From SAR324 cluster bacterium (GTDB taxonomy: Bacteria > SAR324 > NAC60-12), in assembly GCA_015232315.1 (NCBI GenBank), contig JADFZZ010000030.1:1-62280 (forward strand): a DNA stretch of 62,280 bases, written 5' to 3'. Shown here one piece after another: positions 37,665 to 46,771 of this stretch; position 1 is the stretch's first letter, and each line of letters opens with the position of its first letter. Under the pieces are notes generated by a model. That model was given only the letters and a program-made list of their open reading frames with translations. It did no database searches and was not told where the DNA came from. The position numbers and the translations under genes are program-made.

Positions 37665-40319
37665 TCAATTTTTCAAGGGGATATTCAACACAAAGGCTGT
37701 TCCCTGCTGCGGTTCGGTTTCAACCTCAAGCGAACCGCCCAATTCTTCAATCATCGCTTTCACCGCATCCATTCCCACACCACGTCCTGAAACATCGGTT
37801 ACCTTCGAGGCGGTGCTGAATCCCGGTAAAAACAGGATTTTCCAGGCAACCTGACGGTCAATCCATTGCTGAAGCAGAGAGGAATCAAGACCCGGATGAG
37901 AGCGTGCCTTTTGAATCACTTTATCCAGATCAATTCCCTGCCCGTCATCTGCTATTTTAAGGATCAGGTTGTTCTCCACCCTGGAAATTCCGAAGGTGAT
38001 GTAACCCCATTCGGATTTGTCCCGTCGGGAGCGTATATCGGGTGTTTCAATTCCGTGGTCCATCGAGTTCCGCAGTAAATGTATCAGTGGTGCTTCGAGT
38101 TTTTCAAACAACTCATGGATGATTGCTACCGGTTCGGTTTCATGAATGCGGAATTTCACCAGTTTGCCTAACTGTTGACTCAATTTCGCGATTTCATCAG
38201 GCCAGTGTTGAGTCAGTTTTTTCACAGGAACCAGATCCACCTGATTCACAATCTGCCAGACTTTCGGGTTTTTTTCCTGCTGAAGACTCTCTTTCAGCAG
38301 AGCAAACTGTTCCCGTGAAAAGACAATCCCCATCATTCTGCGTTTCACCTCTGGTTTCATGGTATCCAGAAGGGCATGCGCATACTGCATTTGTGCGTCC
38401 AGTTGGTTAAGGCCCTCTTCCAGTTGTGTTTTGGCAGATGGTGGATCCAGATCGTTCCGGTTGTCACGACGCAAGGCATCTTCAAGCTCATGGGTAATTT
38501 TTTTCAGGCGATCAAACAGAAAAATTCCGCTGATTCCCTTCAGCGTATGCAATTGCCGCATCAGGTCAACCCGGGCCTTGAGTGTGTCGTCGGTCGGCGT
38601 TGCTGACAAGCACTGAGCAAATTGTTGGACCGATTCAGTCGTTGCTTCCGCAAGTCGCAGAAATTGTAAAAAAGAATCAGGGTCTTCATAAATTTTTTGA
38701 ACAACCGCTCTTTCTTTTTTGAGTTGCTCTCCTTCACGAGCCAGTATTCTTTCCTGAGTGACATCATCAATACCAACATCCAGGGCCACCAGTTTCTTTT
38801 CCGCATTGCGGCAGGGATAATAACTCAACCGGTATTCTCTGGACTCTCCTCCCAGAACGATGGTTGTTTCTTTGGGAAACATATCCGTGAGCATGTCAAA
38901 GCCCATCACGGTGTTTTCAAACAGAAGCGTGAAGGTGAGTCGCCATTCTTCCTGATAGCGCGGATTGTTTGGAAATAACAGGCTTTCAGCAGATTTTCCC
39001 ATCAGTTGACGGGTACCCAGCAAATGGGTGCACTGAAGGGAATATTCATTGGTGACGTTTCCTGTCGGGTCGATTTTCATCAACCCCTGAGAACTATGTT
39101 GAAACAACTCGCTGGTGCGCTGATTGCTGTCAGTCAGGCGCTGGCTCATGTCACGAAAAACCTGCTGCCATAACTGCGGCAACCGGTTAACGACCTCCAT
39201 AAATTCATCCCGTTCAATTTGCAGAATACGACATGGTGTCAGTGCCCTGACAGTGGCTGAGGCGTTTTCTTCGCCTCTCAGACAAGACATTTCCCCCACA
39301 GAATCCCCCGGTGTCCGATGAGCAACCAGCTCATCGTTGACCAGAATCTCCAAATCTCCGGCTTCGACAAAATAAACCTTATCCGCAGGTTGTCCCTGTG
39401 TCAGCAGAATCGTATCCGCAGGCACCTCCATTTCCCGCATTTTTTCAGTGAGGGTGATCAGTTCGAACGCATTGAGTTGACTGAACAGCGGAAGTTTTTT
39501 CAGCAGGTCGATCCGCTCCTGTCGTTTGTGAATGGATTGGAGATCCTGTTCTTTACTGATCTTGATAAATTGGGATAGATTGTTGCCATAGCGACTGGTC
39601 ATGCGAATGAGGGCCCCCAGCAATTCAGGATCCAGATCATTCACCTCAGAACCAAAGCGATTCAACACGTCTTCCATCGTGTTCTGAATCTCGGCAGGAA
39701 TTGAATTCCATTGATTGAGCAAGGTTCGATGCTGAGCCAGTTCCTCAGCAATCTTCAACCGTTGCTCCCGCTCATTCTTCAATTCCATCTGACCCTGTTC
39801 AACCCGAAATTCCAGTTTCTGGATCAGTTTTCCCCGCTCAATGGTGAGATCACGAACCAGCCTGTACTGTGCTTTCAATTCAAGGTTCAAGCGTCGTTTT
39901 TCAAGAGCGTTTGTGATGGAAAACAGCAATTGATTGGGATGGTCCAGTGGTTTTAACAGAAAGTCGGAAATGCCATAGTCTGTCAACAGGAGGTTTGCCT
40001 GAGTCAAATCGCCATGCCCGGTCAATACGATGAAGGCCAGATCAGGGTTGGTTTTGCGAATACTCTGAATCAGGGCGCGACCATCCATACGAGGCATTTT
40101 AAGATCGACAATCATCAGGTCATAAGGTTGTTTTTTGTCGTCAGCCTCTTTGTCCGGAGAAATAAATCGTTCTATGTATTTTTGAAACCCCTCCTCTCCA
40201 TCCATGGCAGAATCCACTTCGTGCGGAGTCTGTTTCAAAATTTCCAGCAAAAGTTTACGAATAGACGGGTCATCATCCACGATCAGAAGGCTTTGACCCC
40301 TTGTTTCCTCAGAAAGCAT
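37665..40319 (-). CDS. REC-cNMP-PAS-Hpt protein with CheA-like ATPase domain
   Basis: An 884-residue soluble protein. The N-terminal half matches the neighbour at 34356-37508: a receiver (D72, with a lysine- and acid-rich insertion at about 51-65), coiled coil, and a CRP-like domain (GEMSCLRGEENASA, no cassette Arg), then PAS. The catalytic half differs completely. It has an Hpt with H591 (RQLHTLKGISG) and a CheA-type P4 ATPase (LIHLLRNSMDHGIETPD, FLPGFSTASKVTDVSGRGVG). It has no CheW-like P5 domain and no obvious P3 helix pair, so it probably does not join receptor arrays. The ATG has GAGGTAAAC upstream. It probably acts as a stand-alone CheA-like phosphodonor whose target is unknown. Confidence 0.9.
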   Translation of the reverse strand: MLSEETRGQSLLIVDDDPSIRKLLLEILKQTPHEVDSAMDGEEGFQKYIERFISPDKEADDKKQPYDLMIVDLKMPRMDGRALIQSIRKTNPDLAFIVLTGHGDLTQANLLLTDYGISDFLLKPLDHPNQLLFSITNALEKRRLNLELKAQYRLVRDLTIERGKLIQKLEFRVEQGQMELKNEREQRLKIAEELAQHRTLLNQWNSIPAEIQNTMEDVLNRFGSEVNDLDPELLGALIRMTSRYGNNLSQFIKISKEQDLQSIHKRQERIDLLKKLPLFSQLNAFELITLTEKMREMEVPADTILLTQGQPADKVYFVEAGDLEILVNDELVAHRTPGDSVGEMSCLRGEENASATVRALTPCRILQIERDEFMEVVNRLPQLWQQVFRDMSQRLTDSNQRTSELFQHSSQGLMKIDPTGNVTNEYSLQCTHLLGTRQLMGKSAESLLFPNNPRYQEEWRLTFTLLFENTVMGFDMLTDMFPKETTIVLGGESREYRLSYYPCRNAEKKLVALDVGIDDVTQERILAREGEQLKKERAVVQKIYEDPDSFLQFLRLAEATTESVQQFAQCLSATPTDDTLKARVDLMRQLHTLKGISGIFLFDRLKKITHELEDALRRDNRNDLDPPSAKTQLEEGLNQLDAQMQYAHALLDTMKPEVKRRMMGIVFSREQFALLKESLQQEKNPKVWQIVNQVDLVPVKKLTQHWPDEIAKLSQQLGKLVKFRIHETEPVAIIHELFEKLEAPLIHLLRNSMDHGIETPDIRSRRDKSEWGYITFGISRVENNLILKIADDGQGIDLDKVIQKARSHPGLDSSLLQQWIDRQVAWKILFLPGFSTASKVTDVSGRGVGMDAVKAMIEELGGSLEVETEPQQGTAFVLNIPLKN

Positions 40320-40403
40320 GTTTACCTCGAAGACTGGTGAAAATAAGTATTGTTCCGGAACATCAAAAACAGGTTGTATCAGTTAAAACACCGGGCAACC
40401 TAT

Positions 40404-40820
40404 TCACAGGTCTGTAGCGACGTGCGCATCGTGCGTCTCTACTACTAGCTTTTTCAACCAGTCCACTGCTTCTGTTTCAGAAGTGAAAAGTCTGGTGGGA
40501 ATGGAATAATGTTCCATGCTGATAATAAAATTGCCAATGATCTTGCTCAGTGGTGATGAAACCAGCAACGCAAGTGCCAAAACTACTTTGGAACCCTCGT
40601 TCGCAAAATAGGATCGAGCGTCTTTGGTTATAGCTTTTATTTGCCGGAGATCGACCAGCAAGGGATATCTTTTATTGCCAAAAATAGGTACTGTTTCAAT
40701 ATATTTCCTTGAATCCTCTATGGTGACAACCGCCTTCGGCCTATGCGCAAAATGAATGATGCCTTGCTCTTCATCAAACCAGATTTTTCCTTGTGAGAAC
40801 TCTATTGCCTTGGATTCCAT
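40404..40820 (-). CDS. STAS/SEC14-like small protein (DUF7793-like), paralogue 1
   Basis: A 138-residue soluble protein paralogous to the product of 42269-42652. Shared blocks are PLLVD-R, AR-Y-A-EG-K, LLVSSPLSKIIGNF and IPTRLFTSETEA--WL. I recognise the pattern as the STAS/SEC14-like family often annotated DUF7793 and found beside histidine kinases; function is not established. The last eleven residues (ETHDAHVATDL) are absent from the paralogue and are encoded by a palindromic repeat at 40414-40442, into which the frame reads through. The ATG has AGGAATCAAT upstream. It follows a histidine kinase gene on the same strand. Confidence 0.8.
   Translation of the reverse strand: MESKAIEFSQGKIWFDEEQGIIHFAHRPKAVVTIEDSRKYIETVPIFGNKRYPLLVDLRQIKAITKDARSYFANEGSKVVLALALLVSSPLSKIIGNFIISMEHYSIPTRLFTSETEAVDWLKKLVVETHDAHVATDL
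40414..40442. repeat. GTAG(A/C)GACG palindrome inside a coding tail
   Basis: A 29 bp inverted repeat starting GTAGCGACGTGCG and ending GCGTCTCTAC on the plus strand. It is fully contained in the 3' end of the small STAS-like gene and encodes its extra C-terminal residues. Confidence 0.8.
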
Positions 40821-40868
40821 ATTGATTCCTGAACATTATTTTTTGTTCTTGGCCTTGTGTTGAGAGAA

Positions 40869-40943
40869 GGGCGACCGGCGGGTCGCCCCTACGTACGGCC
40901 TGATCATTGCGTTGTTGTACGGGCGACCGGCGGGTCGCCCCTA
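40869..40943. repeat. Two GGGCGACC palindromes at a gene end
   Basis: Inverse-orientation copies at 40869-40892 and 40921-40943, each ending CCCCTAC on the plus strand. On the minus strand the second begins GTAGGGGCGACC, and its TAG is the stop codon of the kinase gene ending at 40941. Confidence 0.88.
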
Positions 40944-42272
40944 CGGGCCCGGGCAGGGGAACGAGAGTTCAAACACGGTGCCTTGATCTTTTTTGCTGGA
41001 AACCGTGATGGTGCCCTGGTGTTCCTTCACAATGCCATAACTGATGGATAATCCCAATCCTGTTCCCTTGCCCACTTCCTTGGTGGTGAAAAACGGATCA
41101 AAAATACGGTCGATCATCTCCCTGGGGATACCACAGCCGTTGTCTTTGAAGCGGATAACAACCTCTCCGGCTCCAACCGGTTGAGGGCGATGTTCTGTCT
41201 GTATGACCACCTGAGATTCCGGATTTCCATCCAGAGCGTCGCGGGCATTGCTCAACAGATTGATAAACACCTGCTCCAGTTGTGAGGCATTGCCCATGAT
41301 CTGAGGCAACCCTTCTGCCAACTCCCATTTCACTTCAATGTTGCGCAACCTGAATTGCTCATTCAATAAGGTGAAACTGCTTTCCAGAATCACAGGCAGA
41401 TCAATCAGTTTCGGCGTTTGAGGACTGTGTCTGGCAAAGTTTCTCAAATGATTGATGATCTTTCGCATACGGTCGGTTTGCTGGACGAACTCTTCAAAAG
41501 TTTCATAGGCCAATTGACCGGTAAGGGCTTCCGGTCCCATCTGGAGGCGCAATTGCGAGATGTTCCGCAAATACGCCAGCGGTTGATTGAGTTCATGAGC
41601 AACCCCGGTTGCCAACTCTCCGATTGAAGCCAGTTTGGCGGACTGCACGAGTTGAGTCTGTGTTTCCTGAAGCTGTTTGTTGGTGCTCATCAACGCATCG
41701 ACAAATTTTTGCAGTTTAATTTCCGCTTCTTTTCGTTGGGTAATATCCTGGGCGACACAGGCAATTGCGTGGATGTTGCCAGCGTCATCATGGATCACAG
41801 AGGCTGAAAACAACATGGGAATCTTTCTATGTTCTTTGGTCACATAGTTTATTTCCAGATTATGAATGGTATTCTGTTGGTTGAGCAGATCACCATATTC
41901 CCTGAAGAGTGTGTCCGTGTCGTCCAGAATGATGCGGAAGGACGTTCCCACCAGTTCTTTTTCCTCATAGCCCAACAGCGCCAGCGTAGCAGGATTCACG
42001 GTTTGAATGATCGCCTCTGCATTCAGGACAATCAATGTATCAACCATGGATTTAATGATGTTTTCATAATAATTTCGAGCCGCTTTCAACGAATTTGTAG
42101 AATTCATCAGTTCTTCTGCCAGCATGTTCAAGCCACCCAGGATCGCGTCCAGTTCATCACCAGCGTCAGAGACAGTGCCTCGTTGCTCCAGATTTCCGGC
42201 AGCCAACGCAATGACCAGTTCCATAATTTGAGAGATTCGTTCATCCCCTGCAAAGGATATTTGATGTTTCAT
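40941..42272 (-). CDS. Soluble PAS histidine kinase
   Basis: A 443-residue kinase without membrane segments. The N-terminal 90 residues form a helical region ([20 protein letters not shown]) resembling a HAMP-like helix. A PAS domain follows (about 75-190, [19 protein letters not shown]), then a coiled coil and HisKA with H226 ([16 protein letters not shown]). The HATPase has N-box [14 protein letters not shown] and G-box [12 protein letters not shown]. The kinase half closely matches the 7TMR-DISM kinase at 42756-45491. The ATG overlaps the stop of the upstream STAS-like gene by 4 bp, so the pair is translationally coupled. Its stop codon lies in a palindromic repeat. No cognate regulator is fused. 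Confidence 0.92.
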   Translation of the reverse strand: MKHQISFAGDERISQIMELVIALAAGNLEQRGTVSDAGDELDAILGGLNMLAEELMNSTNSLKAARNYYENIIKSMVDTLIVLNAEAIIQTVNPATLALLGYEEKELVGTSFRIILDDTDTLFREYGDLLNQQNTIHNLEINYVTKEHRKIPMLFSASVIHDDAGNIHAIACVAQDITQRKEAEIKLQKFVDALMSTNKQLQETQTQLVQSAKLASIGELATGVAHELNQPLAYLRNISQLRLQMGPEALTGQLAYETFEEFVQQTDRMRKIINHLRNFARHSPQTPKLIDLPVILESSFTLLNEQFRLRNIEVKWELAEGLPQIMGNASQLEQVFINLLSNARDALDGNPESQVVIQTEHRPQPVGAGEVVIRFKDNGCGIPREMIDRIFDPFFTTKEVGKGTGLGLSISYGIVKEHQGTITVSSKKDQGTVFELSFPCPGP

Positions 42273-42652
42273 TGAAGAAATTCTCCCAACCAGCGAAGAG
42301 CCTCTGTTTCAGAAGTAAACAGTCTGGTGGGAATTGGCCCCTTATCCAAACCGATAAAAAAATTACCAATCATCCTGCTCAGCGGGGATTCCACCAGTAT
42401 GGCAAAGGCACTGAGATTTTTTGCGCCTTCTGAGGCCAAATAGGCTCGTGCGGCTTTATCCACAGATTTTGAATGCCTCGCATCCACCAGCAATGGCCGT
42501 TTTTTATTTCCAGTTAATTTATTTACGAGTTCCACGTTATTTCGCGCATCTTCTAATACTAACTGTGCATTGGTTTCATAAATCATTCGAACAATGCCAT
42601 CTTCTCCGCGGAAGCCTTTACATTGGGATCCTCTCACAATTTCTGAGTCCAT
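42269..42652 (-). CDS. STAS/SEC14-like small protein (DUF7793-like), paralogue 2
   Basis: A 127-residue protein with the same conserved blocks as the product of 40404-40820 (KRPLLVDARHSKSV, ARAYLASEGAK, LVESPLSRMIGNFFIG and PTRLFTSETEALRWLGEFL). It ends cleanly at GEFLQ and so probably shows the natural C-terminus of the family. The ATG has AGGAAACAGT upstream. It sits between two histidine kinase genes: 103 bp after the 7TMR-DISM kinase and overlapping the soluble kinase by 4 bp. That placement suggests a direct partner of one or both kinases, possibly as a modulator similar to STAS proteins. This is inference. Confidence 0.8.
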   Translation of the reverse strand: MDSEIVRGSQCKGFRGEDGIVRMIYETNAQLVLEDARNNVELVNKLTGNKKRPLLVDARHSKSVDKAARAYLASEGAKNLSAFAILVESPLSRMIGNFFIGLDKGPIPTRLFTSETEALRWLGEFLQ

Positions 42653-42718
42653 ACTGTTTCCTGTTCATGTTCTGATTTGTGGGTGATCCGACCTTTTGTC
42701 GCTTATGCTGTGATGTAC

Positions 42719-42742
42719 GGGCGACCCGCCGGTCGCCCCTAC
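42719..42742. repeat. GGGCGACC palindrome
   Basis: A single copy of GGGCGACCCGCCGGTCGCCC followed by CTAC, placed 13 bp after the stop of the 7TMR-DISM kinase gene, again at a 3' gene end. Confidence 0.88.
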
Positions 42743-42755
42743 GGTTGCGGTATTA

Positions 42756-45491
42756 TTAAGATTCATTCTGATTTGTGTTATCCCGACAGGGAAACGTCAA
42801 CTCAAATTCGGAGCCTTTGCCTTCTTCGCTGGAAACCCGGATACTGCCACCATGTTCCTGAATGATGCCGTAGCTGATGGACAATCCCAAGCCGGTTCCC
42901 CGCCCAACTTCCTTGGTGGTGAAAAAGGGATCAAAAATGCTGGTTAAATTGGATTCCGGGATGCCACAACCATTATCACGGAACCGCATGAGAACCTGTC
43001 CCGGCCCCGCTGACTGAGGCTGGAACACGGACTGAATGGTTAATCGGGCCTGCTCGACGCCCTCCAGCGCATCCCGTGCGTTGCTCAGCAGATTGATAAA
43101 AACCTGTTCCAGTTGAGAAGCGTTTCCGGAAATTTCCGGTAAAGACTCAGCCAGTTCATAAATCACCTCAATATTCCGATGACGTAATTGTTCATTCAAC
43201 AGGGTAAAGCTGTTTTCCAGCACAGCGTGCAGATCCACCGGTTCAAAAAATTTGGGTGACTGACGCGCAAAATCTCTCAAGTGATTGATGATCTTCCGCA
43301 TCCGGTCCGTTTGATCCACAAATTCCGCAAACGTTTCATACGCCAATTCGGGAGAAAGCGCTTCAGGTCCCATCTGAATACGCAGTTGTGAAATGTTTCG
43401 CAGATAGGCCAGCGGTTGATTCAGTTCATGGGCAATGCCTGTGGCCAATTCCCCGATCGAGGCCAACTTGGCGGATTGCACCAGTTGTGATTGTGTTTCC
43501 TGGATCTGTCGATTTGCGGCCAGCAGATGTTCAATGGTTTGTCTCAAGGAGATCTCAGCCTTTTTTCGATCGGTGATGTTCTGTGCCACACAAACGATCC
43601 CATCCATCTGCCCCTCACGGTCACTCATGACAGACCCCGACAACAGCATGGGAATGCGATCCCCGGTTCTGGTTCGATACACAACTTCCAAACCTTGAAT
43701 CACTTCTTTTTGAATGAGGTCCATCAGCGGCGTATGAAGAAACTGCCTGGTTTCGTATCCTTCAATGATTTCATCATGGCGTTTTCCTATCAGTTCGTTC
43801 TCGCTATAGCCCAACAGATTCAGTGTCATCGGATTCACAGTCCGGATTGTTCCATCCGGGTTGAACACAATCAGAGTGTCCATCATTGAATACAGAATGT
43901 TGTCAATATAGTTTTTCGTTGAAACAATTAGTTTTGCGGCTTCTTTGATGGCATTAATTATCTGGTTGAAGGCCATGGTCATTTGTTCGAAGTCTTCCTG
44001 TGTCGGAATATGACTTTCCAGTTCAGCATCTTGCGATTTCATTTTTTCAATAAGGCTTGTCTTGAAAAGATCTGACGGAGACTTGAACGCAAAGTTCAAT
44101 ATTTCATTGGATTTTTCATCGTAAACTCCCAGCAAAGATTCACTCAAACCGATGATTTCGTTCAGGGGCGTTCTCAACTGCCGGGATGTGCTGGCTAAAA
44201 ACTCATCTTTGAGTTGATCAAGTTTTTGTAACTGCCTGAAGGATTCCTGTTGTGTCTCCAGAATTTTAGCTTGAACGGCCAATGTCTCCTGTTGCGCGAT
44301 ATATTTTTCCTTCCGATCCTGATTGATCCGGTCAGCCAACCCCAAAGAAAACAGGGTAACCTGCATGGCAGACGTTATATCAAACGCATTGTCTGTCAGA
44401 AATGATGTTGCCAGAACGCCAAATGATCTCAGCGCATAAATAATTCCACCCGCGATATTTACTGTAAACGCCATCAAATAATAACGTGCGGGCGCATAGC
44501 CTTTTTTCAGGCATAATAAGGCCGTCCAAACCAAACCGGCACTACCAGTGACATGCAACAGGAAAAGGAAAAGAATGACAATTTCTAAAGACACCATAAA
44601 CATTAATCCGATTGATCCTGCAAACAGGAACATCCCGAAAATATAAACAGAATCCCACATTGGGATATAGGTTTTTGTTTTCAGAAACGAACGGGAAAAC
44701 TGAGCGGCAAAGATCCCGAAAAGACTCAGAAAGAACGGAACCGCATTGTTGCCCCACCATGGATAATCAGGCCATAGATACTTGTAAGCCAAACCATCCA
44801 TACTCAGTTGAAACAAACAAAATGCCAGAATGTGCAGAACATAATACAGATAGGCCAGTTCCCTGAGGCTGGCGAACAGGCTCAGATTATAGAACAGCAT
44901 CACCAGGATAATTCCGTAATAGAGTCCTAATCCGTAGTTGGATTCTTCCAGATGGTTCGTCCAGGCAACGGAAGACCAGATGGTCATTGGAAGGATGATC
45001 GCTGTTTCGCTTTGAATTCGAAGATAGAACCGTTGGCTCTCTGGAAGTGGCTTATGGAGGCGAAACAAAAAAAAGCGATTCTTGAATTCCCGTTGACTAA
45101 ACGGAATTATGTTCCCATTTTTAGTGATGAGCCAGTTGCCTTCAGCAGAAGGTTGATAGAGGTCAATCCTGTCAAGTCGGGGAACACCGATTTCCAGAAA
45201 CCATTCTTTCTGAACCTCCACGCCATGCTGAAGGTCGAAACGCACCCAATACACAGATTTGGTAAAACTGAAACCCGGTGTTTCTTTCTGGCTCGGTTTC
45301 CAGGAAGATTCGAGTTTAGATGAACTGACATCCCCGATCGTCCATTGGCCAGCCTTGTCTTCCAGAATATCCAGATAAGGTCCCAGTGAATAATGATCTT
45401 TACCCGATTCCAGCATCACCGGAGTTGCCGCCCAGGAACAGGTGTTCCCGAACAACAATAATACAACCAGAATGACATGCCATGGGTTCAT
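42756..45491 (-). CDS. 7TMR-DISM histidine kinase with PAS and a vestigial HisKA
   Basis: A 911-residue membrane kinase. Signal peptide (cut near SWA-A), extracellular 7TMR-DISM domain (FTKSVYWVRFDL), seven membrane segments (about 190-385) and a coiled coil come first. A HisKA-like segment follows in which the phospho-His position is R437 (STSRQLRTPLNEIIG). After a linker comes a PAS domain (about 535-650), a coiled coil, a complete HisKA with H688 ([16 protein letters not shown]) and HATPase ([12 protein letters not shown]). The C-terminal half is paralogous to the soluble kinase at 40941-42272. The membrane half is paralogous to that of 22711-25299. The ATG has AAGGATTGATTT upstream. It heads the four-gene kinase/STAS-like unit. 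Confidence 0.92.
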   Translation of the reverse strand: MNPWHVILVVLLLFGNTCSWAATPVMLESGKDHYSLGPYLDILEDKAGQWTIGDVSSSKLESSWKPSQKETPGFSFTKSVYWVRFDLQHGVEVQKEWFLEIGVPRLDRIDLYQPSAEGNWLITKNGNIIPFSQREFKNRFFLFRLHKPLPESQRFYLRIQSETAIILPMTIWSSVAWTNHLEESNYGLGLYYGIILVMLFYNLSLFASLRELAYLYYVLHILAFCLFQLSMDGLAYKYLWPDYPWWGNNAVPFFLSLFGIFAAQFSRSFLKTKTYIPMWDSVYIFGMFLFAGSIGLMFMVSLEIVILFLFLLHVTGSAGLVWTALLCLKKGYAPARYYLMAFTVNIAGGIIYALRSFGVLATSFLTDNAFDITSAMQVTLFSLGLADRINQDRKEKYIAQQETLAVQAKILETQQESFRQLQKLDQLKDEFLASTSRQLRTPLNEIIGLSESLLGVYDEKSNEILNFAFKSPSDLFKTSLIEKMKSQDAELESHIPTQEDFEQMTMAFNQIINAIKEAAKLIVSTKNYIDNILYSMMDTLIVFNPDGTIRTVNPMTLNLLGYSENELIGKRHDEIIEGYETRQFLHTPLMDLIQKEVIQGLEVVYRTRTGDRIPMLLSGSVMSDREGQMDGIVCVAQNITDRKKAEISLRQTIEHLLAANRQIQETQSQLVQSAKLASIGELATGIAHELNQPLAYLRNISQLRIQMGPEALSPELAYETFAEFVDQTDRMRKIINHLRDFARQSPKFFEPVDLHAVLENSFTLLNEQLRHRNIEVIYELAESLPEISGNASQLEQVFINLLSNARDALEGVEQARLTIQSVFQPQSAGPGQVLMRFRDNGCGIPESNLTSIFDPFFTTKEVGRGTGLGLSISYGIIQEHGGSIRVSSEEGKGSEFELTFPCRDNTNQNES

Positions 45492-45659
45492 AAATCAATC
45501 CTTCATCATCCGGTGAACGTCTCGCAGTTTTTGTGCGCTGAAGCACGACAAAAAAATAAGTTGAACGTTCCTAAAAAAGCCATTGCGGGATTATTGTTCG
45601 ATATGTTATGCAGATAAGCAGATTCTTGCTTTTTCTTAATCTGTTTGAGCATAAATACT

Positions 45660-46763
45660 ATGTCCGATGAAACACTGTTTGCACAAACCTATGACACGTC
45701 CCGCGATTTATTTGTTGCAGAGGCCGGACAATATGACAATGCAAGAATTCAGGAATTCCGCACGGACCCGGAGGCCTCACTGTTGACTCATACCCTGCTG
45801 TTGCCGGCAATCACGAAGCCGCAACGGTTGCTGGTCATCACGTCCGGAATTCATGGCGTGGAAGGCTATATCGGCAGTGTGATTCAACGGCTGTTTCTTA
45901 AATCACTGGACTCATGGATTGACCGCAACACCACCGGGATATTGCTGATCCATGCAGTGAATCCCTATGGTTTCAGGCATGACCGGCGAGTCAACGCGAA
46001 AAACATTGATCTGAACCGGAATGGCTTCACCGTCTCAGGAAATTTCGATAAACACCACAATCAAGCGTATGAACAACTGCAATCCTTTCTGGAACCCCGG
46101 AAATGCTATGCGAGTTCACGCTTGTTCCGGGCACAAGCCCGCAAACAGATTGAGCATCACTCGCAAGCCACCGTGTTTCAGGCGGCGGCCGGAGGACAAC
46201 ATCATTCACCACAGGGAATTTTCTATGGCGGGGACTCGCAGGAACCCGAAGTGTTGCGATTGAGAGAAATCATCACCGAACACGCAAAGGATTATCCAAC
46301 GGTGTTTCTGATTCATCTGCATTCAGGTTTCGGACAATGGGGGCATCTGCATCTGCTTTATCCAACTTCACCGCTGGTTCAGCATGAACTGCTGGAAACC
46401 CTGTTTGCCGGACTGTCGATCAATGACTACCTCCGGAAACACACCGCTTACGAAGTGGTGGGCAGCCTCTGTGATTTTCTGGGAGAACCGTTGCGGGCAG
46501 AAGGTAAAACATATCTTCCGGTCAGTTTTGAATATGGCACGCTCAACACCCAGACCATGGATGGTTTTATGGAAACCCTCCGTCGGATGATTGTGGAAAA
46601 CCAGATTCACCATTGGGGTGCCAAAACACCTGAAATCGCAACACACGAACAGCAATTGTTTCGGGAAATGTTTTATCCGGATGATCCAGCGTGGCAACGA
46701 TCCGTGATGGACCAGACACAAACCGTTTTTTCAACCGTTTTTTCCCGATTCCATCAAATTTAG
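45660..46763 (+). CDS. M14-like DUF2817 family peptidase
   Basis: A 367-residue soluble protein of the DUF2817 branch of zinc carboxypeptidases. The zinc site HxxE is in TSGIHGVEGYIGS, and further signatures are HAVNPYGFRHDRRVNA and NIDLNRNG. The segment LIHLHSGFGQWG probably supplies the third ligand. The frame opens at a TTG (45645), but the ATG at 45660 is the natural start. It stands alone on the plus strand, divergent from the 7TMR-DISM kinase unit. It is likely a peptidase or amidohydrolase with unknown substrate. A repeat array begins 9 bp after the stop. Confidence 0.82.
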   Translation: MSDETLFAQTYDTSRDLFVAEAGQYDNARIQEFRTDPEASLLTHTLLLPAITKPQRLLVITSGIHGVEGYIGSVIQRLFLKSLDSWIDRNTTGILLIHAVNPYGFRHDRRVNAKNIDLNRNGFTVSGNFDKHHNQAYEQLQSFLEPRKCYASSRLFRAQARKQIEHHSQATVFQAAAGGQHHSPQGIFYGGDSQEPEVLRLREIITEHAKDYPTVFLIHLHSGFGQWGHLHLLYPTSPLVQHELLETLFAGLSINDYLRKHTAYEVVGSLCDFLGEPLRAEGKTYLPVSFEYGTLNTQTMDGFMETLRRMIVENQIHHWGAKTPEIATHEQQLFREMFYPDDPAWQRSVMDQTQTVFSTVFSRFHQI

Positions 46764-46771
46764 GAACATCA

